Source: Plantago ovata (taxonomy: Eukaryota; Streptophyta; Magnoliopsida; Lamiales; Plantaginaceae). From it: a stretch of 64,000 nt of DNA. Position 1 is the stretch's first letter; each line of letters starts with the position of its first letter. Both the position numbers and the translations under genes were made by a program. This document shows positions 34,079 to 45,833 of the stretch, in pieces. The DNA lies in the NCBI GenBank assembly GCA_028274465.1, contig CM051455.1, positions 52,706,725-52,770,724 of the forward strand, read 5' to 3'. The notes beneath the pieces are model-generated. The model did not search any database and was not told the origin of the DNA. It saw nothing but the letters and a program-made list of their open reading frames with translations.

Positions 34079-34481
34079 CTAAGAACTAGCCTTGCTCCTG
34101 GTCCTAGAGGCCACAGCATCAAACTCATCAGCCAAATTCCTCTTCACACTGACAAACGCCTCCTCATCAACCACCACGCGCCGCCGCTTAATTCCTTGAC
34201 GGCTGTATGTTTTTTCTGGATCTTTGGTTTCTTCTTAAACTGCTTATTATCAAGCTGGGCGCGTAGCTTCTGGACATTGCCTTCGATCCGGCCCTGGAGA
34301 CGGAAGCGCGTGAAGCTGAGACCGCCATAGACCAGTGGGCTTCGTTGGCCCACGCAACGAGAGGATCTGTGACCGAGACTGGTGGATCGATCCGTTCTTC
34401 GTTGAACTTCAGATCGGTGTAGATCCTCGGGCGTGGAAGGCTGCTTCCGTAGAACTTTCCCGGGCGTAAGGCGACAACCAT
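34079..34481 (-). pseudogene. Small conserved plant protein, two 1-nt frame breaks
   Basis: The ATG at 34481 opens MVVALRPGKFYGSSLPRPRI and continues through FNEERIDPPVSVTDPLVAWA to HWSM. There one G is missing (near 34327) and the frame shifts to GGLSFTRFRLQGRIEGNVQK and KLRAQ. Near 34195 a second 1-nt loss moves to the third frame, which reads IKRRRVVVDEEAFVSVKRNL and ends in SRTRSKASS at TAG 34081-34079. The three blocks follow one another without overlap or gap and look like one protein of about 134 aa, of a plant family whose function I do not know (basic, probably nuclear). Both breaks are in short G or A runs, so sequencing error is as likely as real decay. Confidence 0.7.
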
Positions 34482-37099
34482 GGCGGCGCGTGAACTGTTA
34501 ATTTGTAGATAGAGAAAGAGGATTTGGGGTGAAAATGTGAATGAATGAGAACAGATTGTTGTAGTATTTGTAGGGGTTGCAGGCGGGAAGATGAAGCGGG
34601 AAACTTGGCGCCTGATATTTGATATTTTTGAATAACGTTCATTTAATAATTGGGAAAATATCAATTGCGCTCTTACAAAATCGCCATCGTCCCATTCATT
34701 ACTCAATTTTGAGAGTATTTTAAATTCATTTGCAACCAATGTTTTTTCTTTTAATACTCTCCGTCCCCGACCATCTATAAGTTTCTCATTTGTATTATTA
34801 TTATTTTTTCTAAATCTCCACTGATTCCAAATTAATTATAATTTATATTAAAAGGTAATTTTTAAAAAAATTCTATTATGAAATAAAATTTTCACTTTAA
34901 TAATATAAAATATTATTTTTGGTACTGAGGATTCAAACTTATTGTTTGTTTAATATTGAGTTTGGACCATAATTTGGATTTTAGTGTGAGGCATGAAAAT
35001 CCATAAACATAATCTAAATTCTACTCGTGCCAAACAAACAGTAAATGTAATTTAATTGTCATGTGACAACGGCTTTTCTACGGTCAGGCAGGCTTTCGCC
35101 TTGCCTGACAACAGGCACCAATGAAAAGGTGACACGTCATTCGCCTTCGCCAACCCTTCGCCAAGAAGTTTAAATAATTATTTTTATTTATTCTTTCAGT
35201 TAAATATAAATTTACTTAAATAACCTTGAATTAAATTAATAATAAAATTATTAAAATATTTACATATATTATTATTATTTTAATTTTCGTCGGGCCCATA
35301 TGTGGGCTTATGCCGGATCGGGCCGGGCCCGATCATTGACCGGCGACCGTAATCCGGCCTTACCGGCCCGGCCCGGATCCATATCCAATATGGGAGTCTA
35401 TTTAAAAAATTATTAGATTTAAATGTTGCTGGCGGGACTCGAACCCAAGCCATAACAATGGAAATCAGCTTACTTAACCAACAGGAGAAAGTTCCAATTT
35501 GGTTTAATTGATGATGTTTTAAATATAAGTAATATTTTGTATAATGAAAACATTTTAATTGTGAATTTGCATTTCTGTGTATATTATTAATCTTAAACTA
35601 CAATAAACTTCTCGTTGTATTTGAATTGTTTTTTTACTCTGATAGATCGACCAACGAAATTAATTCATTATTCTAACCTAGATAATGATCATCCTTACCC
35701 TACGACTCACATGATGACTAGTTTGTAAATGTGTTGTCTAGTTGAAATATTATTTATAATTTTTGTAAATAATAAACAAATTGTTAGTAAGAACGGATAG
35801 AACAACATATATGGCTTGTTACAATGAGGCTAGCTATTAAGTTGCTTCTATATTGTGATATTGTTGAGACAATGTAAGTTGATATCTATGAGTTTGAACA
35901 TTATCTCGCATCTCAGTGATTGTCATAATTTGTTAGTTTGTTGTGGAGTATCCATTTGGAGCTCAAACTATGTCCTTTCTCGATCTCCGAAAGATACTTT
36001 GGAGTCGTAAGTCTATGAGATGAGCTTTTGTTTAATTTGTCTTTTAGAATTTGTTATGAACTTATTAGAAGTGGACTTTATTTTTTTTTTTTTTTTTGAG
36101 CAATGGAAGTGGACTTTATTAGGACTTGCTAAAGAGATATGAGATACCCATGGATTGTGTGGTCTTCAGTTGAATTAATTGGTTTTATTTGGACCGACTT
36201 AAGAGAGTTGATATACCCATCGTGTGTTGGCTTGAATTGACTTTGTTGGGTTTTAGCGTGTGTAGATTTTAATATTCAGTTAGGTGTAGAGAGTTGAATA
36301 ACTCCTCAAGCGCGTGGAAATAAAATTAATATTTAATTTATGTTTTATTCGCATTTTGACATTTTCATGTTATTCTTGATTAATTCGATTCGGGTAGGGT
36401 CGTTACATATCAATGTCATAAATCATTTATCCGTCACATTAATTTATAAACGAATGTATTTCGATATATACTAATTCCGAACGTGAACTTTTATGACTCG
36501 ATCAAGTGATAACGTACTATTACTTTCTCGAAGGATCTATATATTATATAATGCAAACCACACGCTAGTCTCTAATGCAACATTATTAAAACTCCACATC
36601 TCAATTGCCATCAACCAGTGGCATGTTTTAAGACTTATAAGATCTAAAACTCACTTAATGATTACTTTCAGTCCATGTAGTGGGAACATATGTGTATATG
36701 TGTGTGTATGTCAACGAAAAAAACCATAATAACATTCGCGAGGAATAGAAAACCACCTGTGATGTAGGGTACTTTGATGATACGGTCTTTTTATTCACGA
36801 ATAATCAAATAAGTCTATAATATGGTTTAATGTATATGCTAATAACTTATCAATTGTATCTCAATTTTTATTAGAAGATCTACGATTCCATTCAGACACT
36901 ATTTTGAATTTAATCCTAATAAGTGTATGTTGAATATTTTTGAAAAATAAATATGATAATAATATAATAATATATATAAATTAAAAAATTCAGTAGAATT
37001 TAATTAGAGGACTAATTAATTAAAGGAGGGAAGTCTGACCAAATTTTAGTCCCAATTTCCCCCCACTCGATAGGCTAAGTTTTACCAAAAAAATAAAAT
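34482..37099. other. Intergenic, AT-rich, with repeat scraps
   Basis: Holds CTCTCCGTCCCCGACC near 34757, like one end of a MITE; GGGCCGGGCCC and CGGCCCGGCCC words near 35320-35370, like subterminal transposon repeats; a tRNA-like scrap at 35428-35485; and a long T run near 36090. I see no protein gene. Confidence 0.35.
35428..35485 (-). repeat. tRNA-like sequence, probably SINE-derived
   Basis: The minus strand has GTTGGTTAAGTAAG (A-box-like) and GGGTTCGAGTCCC (B-box consensus) about 26 nt apart. A cloverleaf acceptor stem is not convincing and no 3' tail is visible, so it is called a fragment and not a tRNA gene. Confidence 0.4.
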
Positions 37100-37439
37100 A
37101 TGCCAAGTCCCAACCCTAGATCTAAAATTTTATTTCCAATTTCAATCATCCCTCTTTCTCCTCCTCTGATCGATCGACTCATCTCTTCTCACCGGCCACC
37201 ACCACCACTCTCACCGGACTTTCCCATCACGAATCACGACCACCTCTGCACCGCCACCAGTCCACCGACTCCACTCTCCAGACTGTGCGTCGTCTCTGCA
37301 CCACCACCACTTCACGGCGTCGTACAACTCCAATACACCGCTGCCATCCTCCCACACCGTCGTCGCCTCCTCACCGCCAGCCGCCTTCCTCATCTTCAAG
37401 CTCTCACCTGTTCACACAATCAAGGTATGTGTTGTTAAC

Positions 37440-37850
37440 CTAACATTGTACAAGCTCTGTGAAGCTGCAGATGAAGCTGTTAGAAATGGTTCTCAGCTTC
37501 TTGTACTATCCGACAGGTCTGATGACTTGGTAAGTTTTTCATCTTTCTATGAGCAAACAATGAGATGGAATTTTCACTAGATTATCCAGTACGTGGATGT
37601 TAAATTACAATGGAGGACCACTAATTGTTCTCGAGGTCGAGGGCGTTGATGTTTTTGTTATGTTTGTTTGATTTCTTTAATTTGGTTAGGAATGATTTTT
37701 TTATAACTCTTTATTTTTACCAGGAGGCAACTCGCCCTGCAATTCCTATACTTCTTGCTGTGGGAGCTGTTCATCAGCATCTAATTCAGAATGGACTCAG
37801 AATGCAAGCTTCCATTGTTGCTGATACAGCTCCAGTTAATCTAGGGGAAT
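37440..37850 (+). pseudogene. Glutamate synthase (GOGAT) gene fragment, two exons
   Basis: Exon-like 37440-37529 encodes LTLYKLCEAADEAVRNGSQ and LLVLSDRSDDL and ends at a TTG|GTAAG donor. After 194 nt, an exon at 37724 (TTTACCAG acceptor) reads [27 protein letters not shown] and ASIVADTA. This is the central domain of plant glutamate synthase, which makes two glutamates from glutamine and 2-oxoglutarate in plastids. The full enzyme has about 1600 residues; only about 70 are present. After ADTA (about 37843) the sequence is no longer GOGAT and soon stops. The splice signals persist, so this is genomic DNA moved by duplication or transposon capture and not a processed copy. The preceding Pro-rich frame at 37100-37438 has its own ATG but no known domain. 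Confidence 0.75.
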
Positions 37851-37870
37851 TGGTATTGTTACTATCTTAA

Positions 37871-40835
37871 CTAGTGAAAGAGGCAACTTGGTTTCTATCT
37901 TATTTTGTGAGCCTTGTCCTGGTAAATTTTAGAACCTAACTTAAAGCTAGTATAAGTGGTTTGCTTGTTTCTGCTTCTGCTCATGCATTCTACAAGTAAC
38001 ATAAGCTCAATGCTGAATCTAATTAAGATATATGATCCACATATGCTATTCACAGTACTTACATCTAACACAACCATTCAACTAAGAGCAGTACAAAAAT
38101 TGAATCCAATTAGATTTGTATTTCCATAAATTGTGGAACATTATATAATCAAAAGGTATATTCCAAGCAAGTCCAAGCAAGTCAAGATATGCAAGTTTGT
38201 CATTAAAAATAACTAAAATCCGCTTGTTAAGCTGAAAAATTAGAAAAAATACGTACCTGGAAGTCAACTTTTTAGGTGGTTGTCTTCTTAGATCCTGAAA
38301 ATTACCTGAACATGTAACGTGTTTCTCTTCTGTTCTGAACGTGTTTCTCTTTCTGTTCTGACGTGTTTCTCTTCTGAACGCATGGAGTCTTCTTCAAACT
38401 CTAATTCTGTCCTGAACGTGATAGTTGCATGGAGCCTTCAAACTCTAATTACCTAGCATCATGTAACTCTTAATTAATTAATTAATTGAATGGAGATGTT
38501 TATCTTTATCGTATTATAAACTATAGACGTGCTGAAGCCGTAATTAAAAAATCTACGATAAGCCTTTTATGAACAATAAGGACTCCCCTAATTAATACTT
38601 GGGCACCACTATTTCATGTTTAACAACAATATTTTGGTACCACTATTTGATTTGGGGTAAAAACCTAGCCAAAGGAACTCTAAAATTGACGTTGAAGATA
38701 TAAGCTTAAATATATAGTATATAATTATTATTTTTGATAAAATCAAATAGTTTGAGTAATGAACAAAAGGATTTCACATTCCATTCATTCATTCATTCCT
38801 ACTATATATTCAAGCTTATAATAGTATTGTTACTGGCAGAAGTGAATTAACTTTTAACCTTTAATTTGAAGTTTTGAACATATATTAATGTTATAATTCG
38901 TGCGATCCACGGTTTGAATTAAGGTGAAATCTTTAGGTGGAGTTGGTACCCTTGAGTCAAATCTCTATAATATCATCTAATAAACTAATATGCCAGTTAG
39001 CCGCATCTCTATATATACCCACCCAGCCCCTCAGCAAAACCTATTTATTCATTCCATCCGCAACATGCCCCTGCCAACATGCCGCAACATAATTTTATGT
39101 ATTAAATTCCTTAAGCCTTCTAACATACGAGTGACGAGTCCTTTGTGAAAGCCAAGTTGCAAAAAGTTCCCTATTCATAACTTTGTAAATACCTGGTGCA
39201 AAAAGTCCCATCCTTAGTACTTATTCTCGGAGGAATATCTGCAAATCTGATCAGCTTTCTGCACACACCAGAGCCAACTGTTTCTGGGACGGTAAGTTAT
39301 CTATCTGTTCATTTACCACAATCTCTTTTATGGTTTAGTGTAAACTTGATTTGATTATCCAGTTTAAGCTATTTAGTTGTTTCATAGATGTCAAATTGAT
39401 ACTTAAAGGTTAGATGCCTGAATATTTATGCATGAAGGAATTTTCTCCGTATTAATACATCGATAGGATCTGTCCAACCTTGAAAATATGACTCAATTGC
39501 AAAAAACCCAGAAGTTGAACAAAAAAATTAGTTTACCTCTCAATATATATCTGTTTTCTTACAAGAACATGTACAACATTATAATTTATTGAGTTCCAAT
39601 TTAGAAGGAGCTGATGTATGTTTGCCAAAGTACTGATTAGATGATTTTTAATTATAATATATGATATCGATTTGATCATGATGGTTGCAGGTCGCATTTC
39701 GCTGCTACTTTTACTGGGATAGCTTACGGGTTTGTAACATGTCCGACGCTCCAAGTGAAAAATGCATCTTATGAAGCTCAACCAGAGAGAATGACACTGG
39801 TTAGGCGATATGCAGATCCTTGCAGATCACTTTTGTACTTCTCCATCTCCCTTGCACTGTTGAGTTCTTTACTTTTTGTAATCGAACCACCTCTAGATCT
39901 GATATAGTGAACATAGTTGAGTAAAACTCCTGCAGAACATGTACATATGTATGAATGTTGTTGTGAGGTTGTAGTACTGTTATATACACCGAGCTTGTTA
40001 AAACTGTTTTCTTGTGCTTCGAGAAATGACTTGCTTTTTAAGCTATATCTATTAGATTGAAAAAACATGCGATTGGGTCGCTTTCTGAAAGAGAAAGCAA
40101 AGTGATGAAATTGAAAATCTTGAGGCCAATGTGAAACACTTTCACATTAGCACAAAAAATGAGAAATGGCTGATGCAATAATAATATACTGGTCTATTAA
40201 GTTTTGTGAAAGTAAAATTGAGAAGATAAAAAAGTATTTAGTTTTTTCATTTGGTTGATCATCATTGCCACAAACACATTCATCAACAAGATCACACGCG
40301 ACTAAACACTTGCAAGTGATTCAATGTAGTCGAATCCATGTTCATAAATAAAACTGCAAGTTTCTTTATGTAATGCTTTATCTTTCGGCAGAACATTGGT
40401 TCGGGAAGTTTCACTCCACATGTTCAACTCAGCATATAAAACAAAGATATAACATAATGGAAATAATATGTTGCTTGACATTAAAAATTACAAATAAAAA
40501 GTTGACACTGAAGAGGTCACAGAAACTCCCTGGTTTAAACTTAACCCATACATGTCTACAAAAGTAAAAATAGGAAATAGTTCATTCTCTCTCGTTTATT
40601 GACTCTAAAGAGGTCACAGAAACTCCCCATAGGACATTTACGTAAATTATTCAGCTATACCAAGCCTTGGCAGCAGATTTGGTGGCAGGTACCTCCTACT
40701 AAAGAGCAACAACGAGAAAAAGAAAGGTTGGTTAGTTGACAAAACACACATCATCAAGGGCATACAATACAAACAATTATTATTTCAATTCATTAAACAC
40801 TAAATACCTCAGTCGCGGAAAGGTTGGGTACTCTA
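37871..40835. other. Intergenic
   Basis: AT-rich spacer. Near 38320-38420 a degenerate tandem word (GAACGTGTTTCTCTTCTG) is repeated about three times. An exon-like piece at 39200-39290 (GISANLISFLHTPEPT before a GGTAAGT donor) has no partner exons. I see no complete gene. Confidence 0.35.
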
Positions 40836-42592
40836 CTAGGAACCACCCTTCTCTTTATTCGGGCATTTCGTCCTCTTATGTCCAGCCTCCCTATTTTTTA
40901 AACATTGAGAATGAATCATAAAACACATAGAAAGCGTGGATACGTTCAACAAAATAAAATATTTGGGATACTTATATTCAACAAATAATATGCATGAAGA
41001 CATACCCACAATCTCCACATTTTTGCATTCTATTACGGGGTGCTCCTCTAGATTTGGCTTTAACAGGATTGGCTATGTTAGACTTCTTTGATGGCCTATC
41101 AGGGTCACGAATTTCATTAAAACCTTCAGGAGGTTCATTCGTATCATCAATCCCTGAGTTGCTGGCATGGCCTCTCACACGTTTTGCTCCACGTTGCATT
41201 TTTCTTAAAGCATCTCTGGTGTCTGTATCTGTCTGGGAAGCACCCAAAGACCATCGAAGACTCTCTTTGTATAGATTCATAAATCTCTGGCGTTGTGGGT
41301 CACTTGCCGAGAATAACTTTGGAATGTACGATTCAAGTTTTTCCCAATTGATGATGTCCATCTCTCGTGGATGCAAGTCGAAGGGATCTCCTTAAGGCCC
41401 CTATGCTTAAAAGCTGAAAACAAATGGAACATGGCAAGCTGGTGGACTCCAACATCTGACAATCACATGTAAATCTGTATTTTGAACATCGGCATCCACA
41501 CACCAACGGGTCCCATCGAGATTCCAACATTTAGCAAAAGTTAACCTAAACCCGTCATTACTTAGAAGCACAAGCGCTTGTTCATCTGCAATTTGATCTT
41601 TCACCTTAACAAATATGTTCTTACTATAAACTTCAGCAGCATGATTCACTAGATGATACAACGCACAAGGCTTCCGTGGTTGTACAGGCAATTTGGACTC
41701 ACATTGACTATCAAAAGCATCTACCCTTAGCTGATGGAGCTCGTTAAAATAATGCTTCAACAACTCAACAAGCTTGAATCCTCGTTTTACACGAAGCTTG
41801 AAACGAGAGTTAAGCGACTCTGCTCTCTGGGTGCTCCTCATCATTGCTACAAAATGTCCTACACAATGAGACTCACTCCACATTTCCCTTTTATCATACA
41901 AATTAGTAAGCCATGCAATTTCATCAGCATCAAGATCTTGAGCTATCAGATCCTCCCAACACCACTCAAATGAATCAGATACATTTTGCTTCATGAGTTC
42001 TCCAAGACGAGAGTAGATTTCACGGTTTTTTATTTTTTGCATACAATTTCTCATTATGTGCCAAGTACAGAGGCGGTGCTTTGTTTCGGGCAACACATGC
42101 CTAATTGCCTCAGCCATGGCAGCGTCCTGATCCGTCATGACCGATAATGGTTTCTTCCCTCCCATGGCCTTAATAAATTGTTCCAACAACCAAATATATG
42201 AATCAGAGTCCTCATGCTTCATCAGTGCAGCACCAAAAACACAAGTTTTGAAATTGTTGTCCACTCCAGAAAGAATGATAAGTGGATAACAATAAGTATT
42301 AGTTTTATATGTGCTGTCAAACACCAATGCATCCCCGAACAACCTGTATTGAGCCCTTGAGAACCCATCGGTCCAGAACAACTTTTTCAATGAATTATCT
42401 GCATCATAAACGGGTTTGTATATGAAATCGACATCATTGAATTTCATCCCATCCAAGAAAGATAGAGCTGTAGCTGAATCTCCATGCCTCACAGATTCAT
42501 TTCGCTTCTTGTTCAAAAAGTTGTAAGCATCTTTATCCTTAAATGATAAATTTGAAGGCCCTCCATGGGTGAGCTTCAAAAGATCTAAAATA
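40836..42592 (-). pseudogene. FAR1/FHY3-type MULE transposase, 5'-truncated and frameshifted
   Basis: The minus strand encodes the MULE transposase core: GDALVFDSTYKTNTYCYP (first catalytic Asp), SVMTDQDAAMAEAIRHV (second), HRLCTWHIMRN, WCWEDLI and TQRAESLNSRFK. A SWIM zinc finger follows, FTCDCQMLE and LPCSICF, reached only by a frame change near 41480 where an A run seems one base short. A further break lies near 41390. The end has SASDPQRQRFMNLYKESL, a 95-nt region to splice (GT 41005-41004, AG 40892-40891), and a zinc knuckle CGDCGEAGHKRTKC formed across that junction, stop at 40836. The FAR1 DNA-binding domain normally N-terminal is absent; its place is taken by TRM8 codons. FAR1-related proteins are transposases or transcription factors derived from them. 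Confidence 0.85.
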
Positions 42593-43062
42593 CTGCGACA
42601 ATGGTTCTTTTCCTTAAAATGGGGGTCTGGAAACAGGAAGAACATCTTGCTGAGCTGTCCTTTCTCAAAGTAATTTGGAATGTACTTCATGGAATTAGTG
42701 CGAACAACAGATGCGTTCTCGTAACTGCCTGGATTCGAGACCCTCAGAGCCAGTATCCTTTCCTTGACATACTCTGTAACCTTGTCCCTCAGCTCCATTC
42801 CAATCATGAGCTTGTCGGGAAAAAGTGTCGCAAGGCTAATCAAGAGGCCTCCAAATCCACAACCAATGTCAGCAAACTCGATCTTTCTCCCATCCTGAAT
42901 TTTGGGGAAATGGAGGTTATAGTCAAACTGACTTGGAGAGACTGGAACAGGGAAGTGCGAATCACTCAAGGGGTTGCTGTGTGCACGAGCTCTATAAAAT
43001 CGCTTGCGAGGCAGGCCAGTCAACTTGCTATGAGTTGCCACGGGAACTGATTCATCTATCAT
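41407..43062 (-). CDS. In-frame TRM8-transposase fusion ORF
   Basis: The ATG at 43062 starts the TRM8 frame ([27 protein letters not shown]), with the SAM-binding motif FADIGCGFGGLL and FFLFPDPHFKEKNH intact. The codons then pass directly into CRSILDLLKLTHGG and the FAR1/MULE transposase, open for 551 codons in total. The switch lies in 42593-42600 (CTGCGACA against CTGCGACG in the other copies). About 154 TRM8 residues are kept; the lost third includes the RRRVI and ITDVEELG region needed for tRNA binding and fold. The TRM8 5' leader and its intron are kept upstream, so the fusion could be transcribed from a TRM8-type promoter. It lacks a complete SWIM finger unless the break near 41480 is an error. 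It may be a real chimeric gene or an assembly join. Confidence 0.7.
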   Translation of the reverse strand: MIDESVPVATHSKLTGLPRKRFYRARAHSNPLSDSHFPVPVSPSQFDYNLHFPKIQDGRKIEFADIGCGFGGLLISLATLFPDKLMIGMELRDKVTEYVKERILALRVSNPGSYENASVVRTNSMKYIPNYFEKGQLSKMFFLFPDPHFKEKNHCRSILDLLKLTHGGPSNLSFKDKDAYNFLNKKRNESVRHGDSATALSFLDGMKFNDVDFIYKPVYDADNSLKKLFWTDGFSRAQYRLFGDALVFDSTYKTNTYCYPLIILSGVDNNFKTCVFGAALMKHEDSDSYIWLLEQFIKAMGGKKPLSVMTDQDAAMAEAIRHVLPETKHRLCTWHIMRNCMQKIKNREIYSRLGELMKQNVSDSFEWCWEDLIAQDLDADEIAWLTNLYDKREMWSESHCVGHFVAMMRSTQRAESLNSRFKLRVKRGFKLVELLKHYFNELHQLRVDAFDSQCESKLPVQPRKPCALYHLVNHAAEVYSKNIFVKVKDQIADEQALVLLSNDGFRLTFAKCWNLDGTRWCVDADVQNTDLHVIVRCWSPPACHVPFVFSF

Positions 43063-45093
43063 GTTTTCTACACACTGCAATTATATAACAGAGATGTAAA
43101 GACAAAATATGATACAAACATGAGAAAAATACCCCTATCCCCAATCTGAAAAACTCCTAGATTCTTCAACAGAAACTAACTAAATTATCAATACAGGACT
43201 AGAAACAAATTCAAATATTTGGTCAGAAAAGAACATTGCTGAATATTCAGTATGTGTCCAAGACATTAACAATAATGTTTATTCTTTCATAGTTGGTGGC
43301 TAGAAAACATTGAATTGTGCGAAAGAATGAGCTGACATTATAAAACCACAAATCATATACTCTACATGATAACATATTACTTTGTTAGAAGGACGTTTGT
43401 GCTCATTGTTGAAGGTAGCTTAAGCTTGTGTCAAGTGGAAGAAATACACACGAGCAATTGTCTGAAGCGATCCCTCCTAGAATGCAGGTCATTCAATAAT
43501 GCTCAACATAACTCCATGACAAACGGAAGTGAAAACTATGACATTTCTAAGTTTGACTTCCAATTGTTTAGGCACTAAGCTATGACTCTGGCATTCCACA
43601 AATTAGTACTAGCCTGGTTTTATTTTTATTGGCATGAATTCAGCTGTTCATACATCGATATCTATGAATACGTGAAAGACCATTCACTGGACAGTGGATT
43701 CATATCTTTGTCAGCCAATTGTTGGGACCTGATAAGCATAAGCTAAGCCATTACAGACCAAAAGAAGCAAAAACATGAGTACATTATAAAAACACATGTA
43801 AAGAACAAGAATTCAGTTCCAACATTCGATTCTTATATAACACCAGAACTAGGTTTCGAAGCAAACCCTAATAATATCCAGGCAACAGGGAACTTTAACA
43901 CCCAGATCAAGAATAGATACACATAAAACTAGGAGTCCAGATAAATTTCACTTTAGGAATCGGGTAAGACGAGAAAAAACATACACAGACAAAAGCAATA
44001 ATTGGAAAAGATGAGATAAAAGAGAACCCATGTACAGAAAGTGCGTGTAAAGAGCAAAAATTACCTCCTTGCGGTCGGAAGAGAGCCGTAGTTACACTGG
44101 AGGAGCGGCATAGAGAGAGAGTGAAAAATTGGGAATTTTTGGCTTTAGGTTTTAGTAATTGAGTGAAACAATGGTTGGTTTAATTGGGTTCTTGACCGGC
44201 TGACCGGTTTGTTTGGGTTTTTTGTGGTTCCTACAGGGACTAGTGAACGATAGGTTCAAGCTAGTTCGAGTTAAAATGGCCGAATTCAAGTACTAAAAAA
44301 AACAAAAGGCTTGGTTTTAATTTTTTTTTAAATTTTTTATCTTATTTTCTTATTGGGTTTGATAGTTTTATTGTTGGAGATGAAGAGAGTTTGAGTGGGT
44401 TTGAGAGAATAAAAAAGATTAAAATGTTAGTGGAATGCTGATGTGGCATGAGAGAGGGTTTGAGAGGGTTTGATGTGTTGGAGATGGTCTAACGGTCTCA
44501 TCTACCATGGTTCTTCAAATCCCTTTTCGCTATTCACTGTGAACCACCCCACAACGACCCTACTGATGCGTTGTACTCGAGGTTCATTGGACTATCCCCA
44601 CTAAGGTCGAATTTTCCGTACAACTTCATGTCCACAACTCCATTAAACATGTGCTTTGATTGGAATCCCACCAACTAAGACAGTCGTTAAATAATACTAG
44701 TAGTGAATTGAAAAAGAAAATTTGAATTCTAAAATACGTATAATGTCCAACTCTCTCGAAGAAATTTAAACTGAATTTAATGAATTTGAACTAAATTTAT
44801 TCTTAATATAAAAATCAACTAAATATATCATAAGTTAACTAAAAAAATCCAAACTGAATGTTTTTTTGGGATGGAAAGGACAGAGAACATTGACAAATTC
44901 CCAGACAAAGTAAATCACCAACAGCTAACATGCAAATATGCAATGGATACAGGGTTATAGCGAGGATGAGTAATCTGAAATGTTCAATTTTTCATTAACA
45001 CTAGAAGTCTAGAATAATAAAAAATTGAGTCGGTACCAAAGGCTCACACCAAACTGCAAGTAAATGGAGAAGAAACATACAAAAGAGTATTAC

Positions 45094-45833
45094 TTATGCA
45101 GATTGTGCAATACGTCTAAAAACAGCTTGAAACGTCTGGCCTTCGTTCCTCGACACTTTCTGTCCTTCCTCAGTTGCAGTGCTCAAGAGCTTCACAACTG
45201 GATCGGCTTCAAGCTCACCCTCAGAAACAGCCTCGAACAACGGGTGACCCTCCAAACAAGACTTCATCCACTCCCCGAGCTCCTCAACATCCGTAATTGT
45301 ATATATGATCCCACCGACCCTAAGAACGTATGCATATTCATCCAACAGGTGTGGGCTAATAACCCTGCGACGATGGTTCTTTTCCTTAAAATGGGGGTCT
45401 GGAAACAGGAAGAACATCTTGCTGAGCTGTCCTTTCTCAAAGTAATTTGGAATGTACTTCATGGAATTAGTGCGAACAACAGATGCGTTCTCGTAACTGC
45501 CTGGATTCGAGACCCTCAGAGCCAGTATCCTTTCCTTGACATACTCTGTAACCTTGTCCCTCAGCTCCATTCCAATCATGAGCTTGTCGGGAAAAAGTGT
45601 CGCAAGGCTAATCAAGAGGCCTCCAATCCACAACCAATGTCAGCAAACTCGATCTTTCTCCCATCCTGAATTTTGGGGAAATGGAGGTTATAGTCAAACT
45701 GACTTGGAGAGACTGGAACAGGGAAGTGCGAATCACTCAAGGGGTTGCTGTGTGCACGAGCTCTATAAAATCGCTTGCGAGGCAGGCCAGTCAACTTGCT
45801 ATGAGTTGCCACGGGAACTGATTCATCTATCAT
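45094..45833 (-). pseudogene. TRM8: TRM8 copy 2, one-base deletion
   Basis: tRNA (guanine-N7)-methyltransferase catalytic subunit, which methylates G46 in the variable loop of several tRNAs with SAM. The coding exon matches copy 3 except that an AAA run is AA near 45626, at the codon for Phe in GCGFGG. Translation from the ATG at 45833 therefore fails inside the SAM-binding motif (GCG then LEAS and stop), while the rest of the frame down to TAA at 45094 is intact. Length is 740 nt against 741 in the intact copy. With copies otherwise this alike, a sequencing error is quite possible. Leader exon and intron are as in copy 3. Confidence 0.85.

Noticed and set aside
35428..35485. Possible tRNA gene on the minus strand
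   Set aside because: A and B boxes are present, but the acceptor stem does not pair well and the T stem is short; more like a SINE scrap.
39200..39290. Exon-like GISANLISFLHTPEPT before a GGTAAGT donor
   Set aside because: No matching exons on either side and no family that I can name with confidence.
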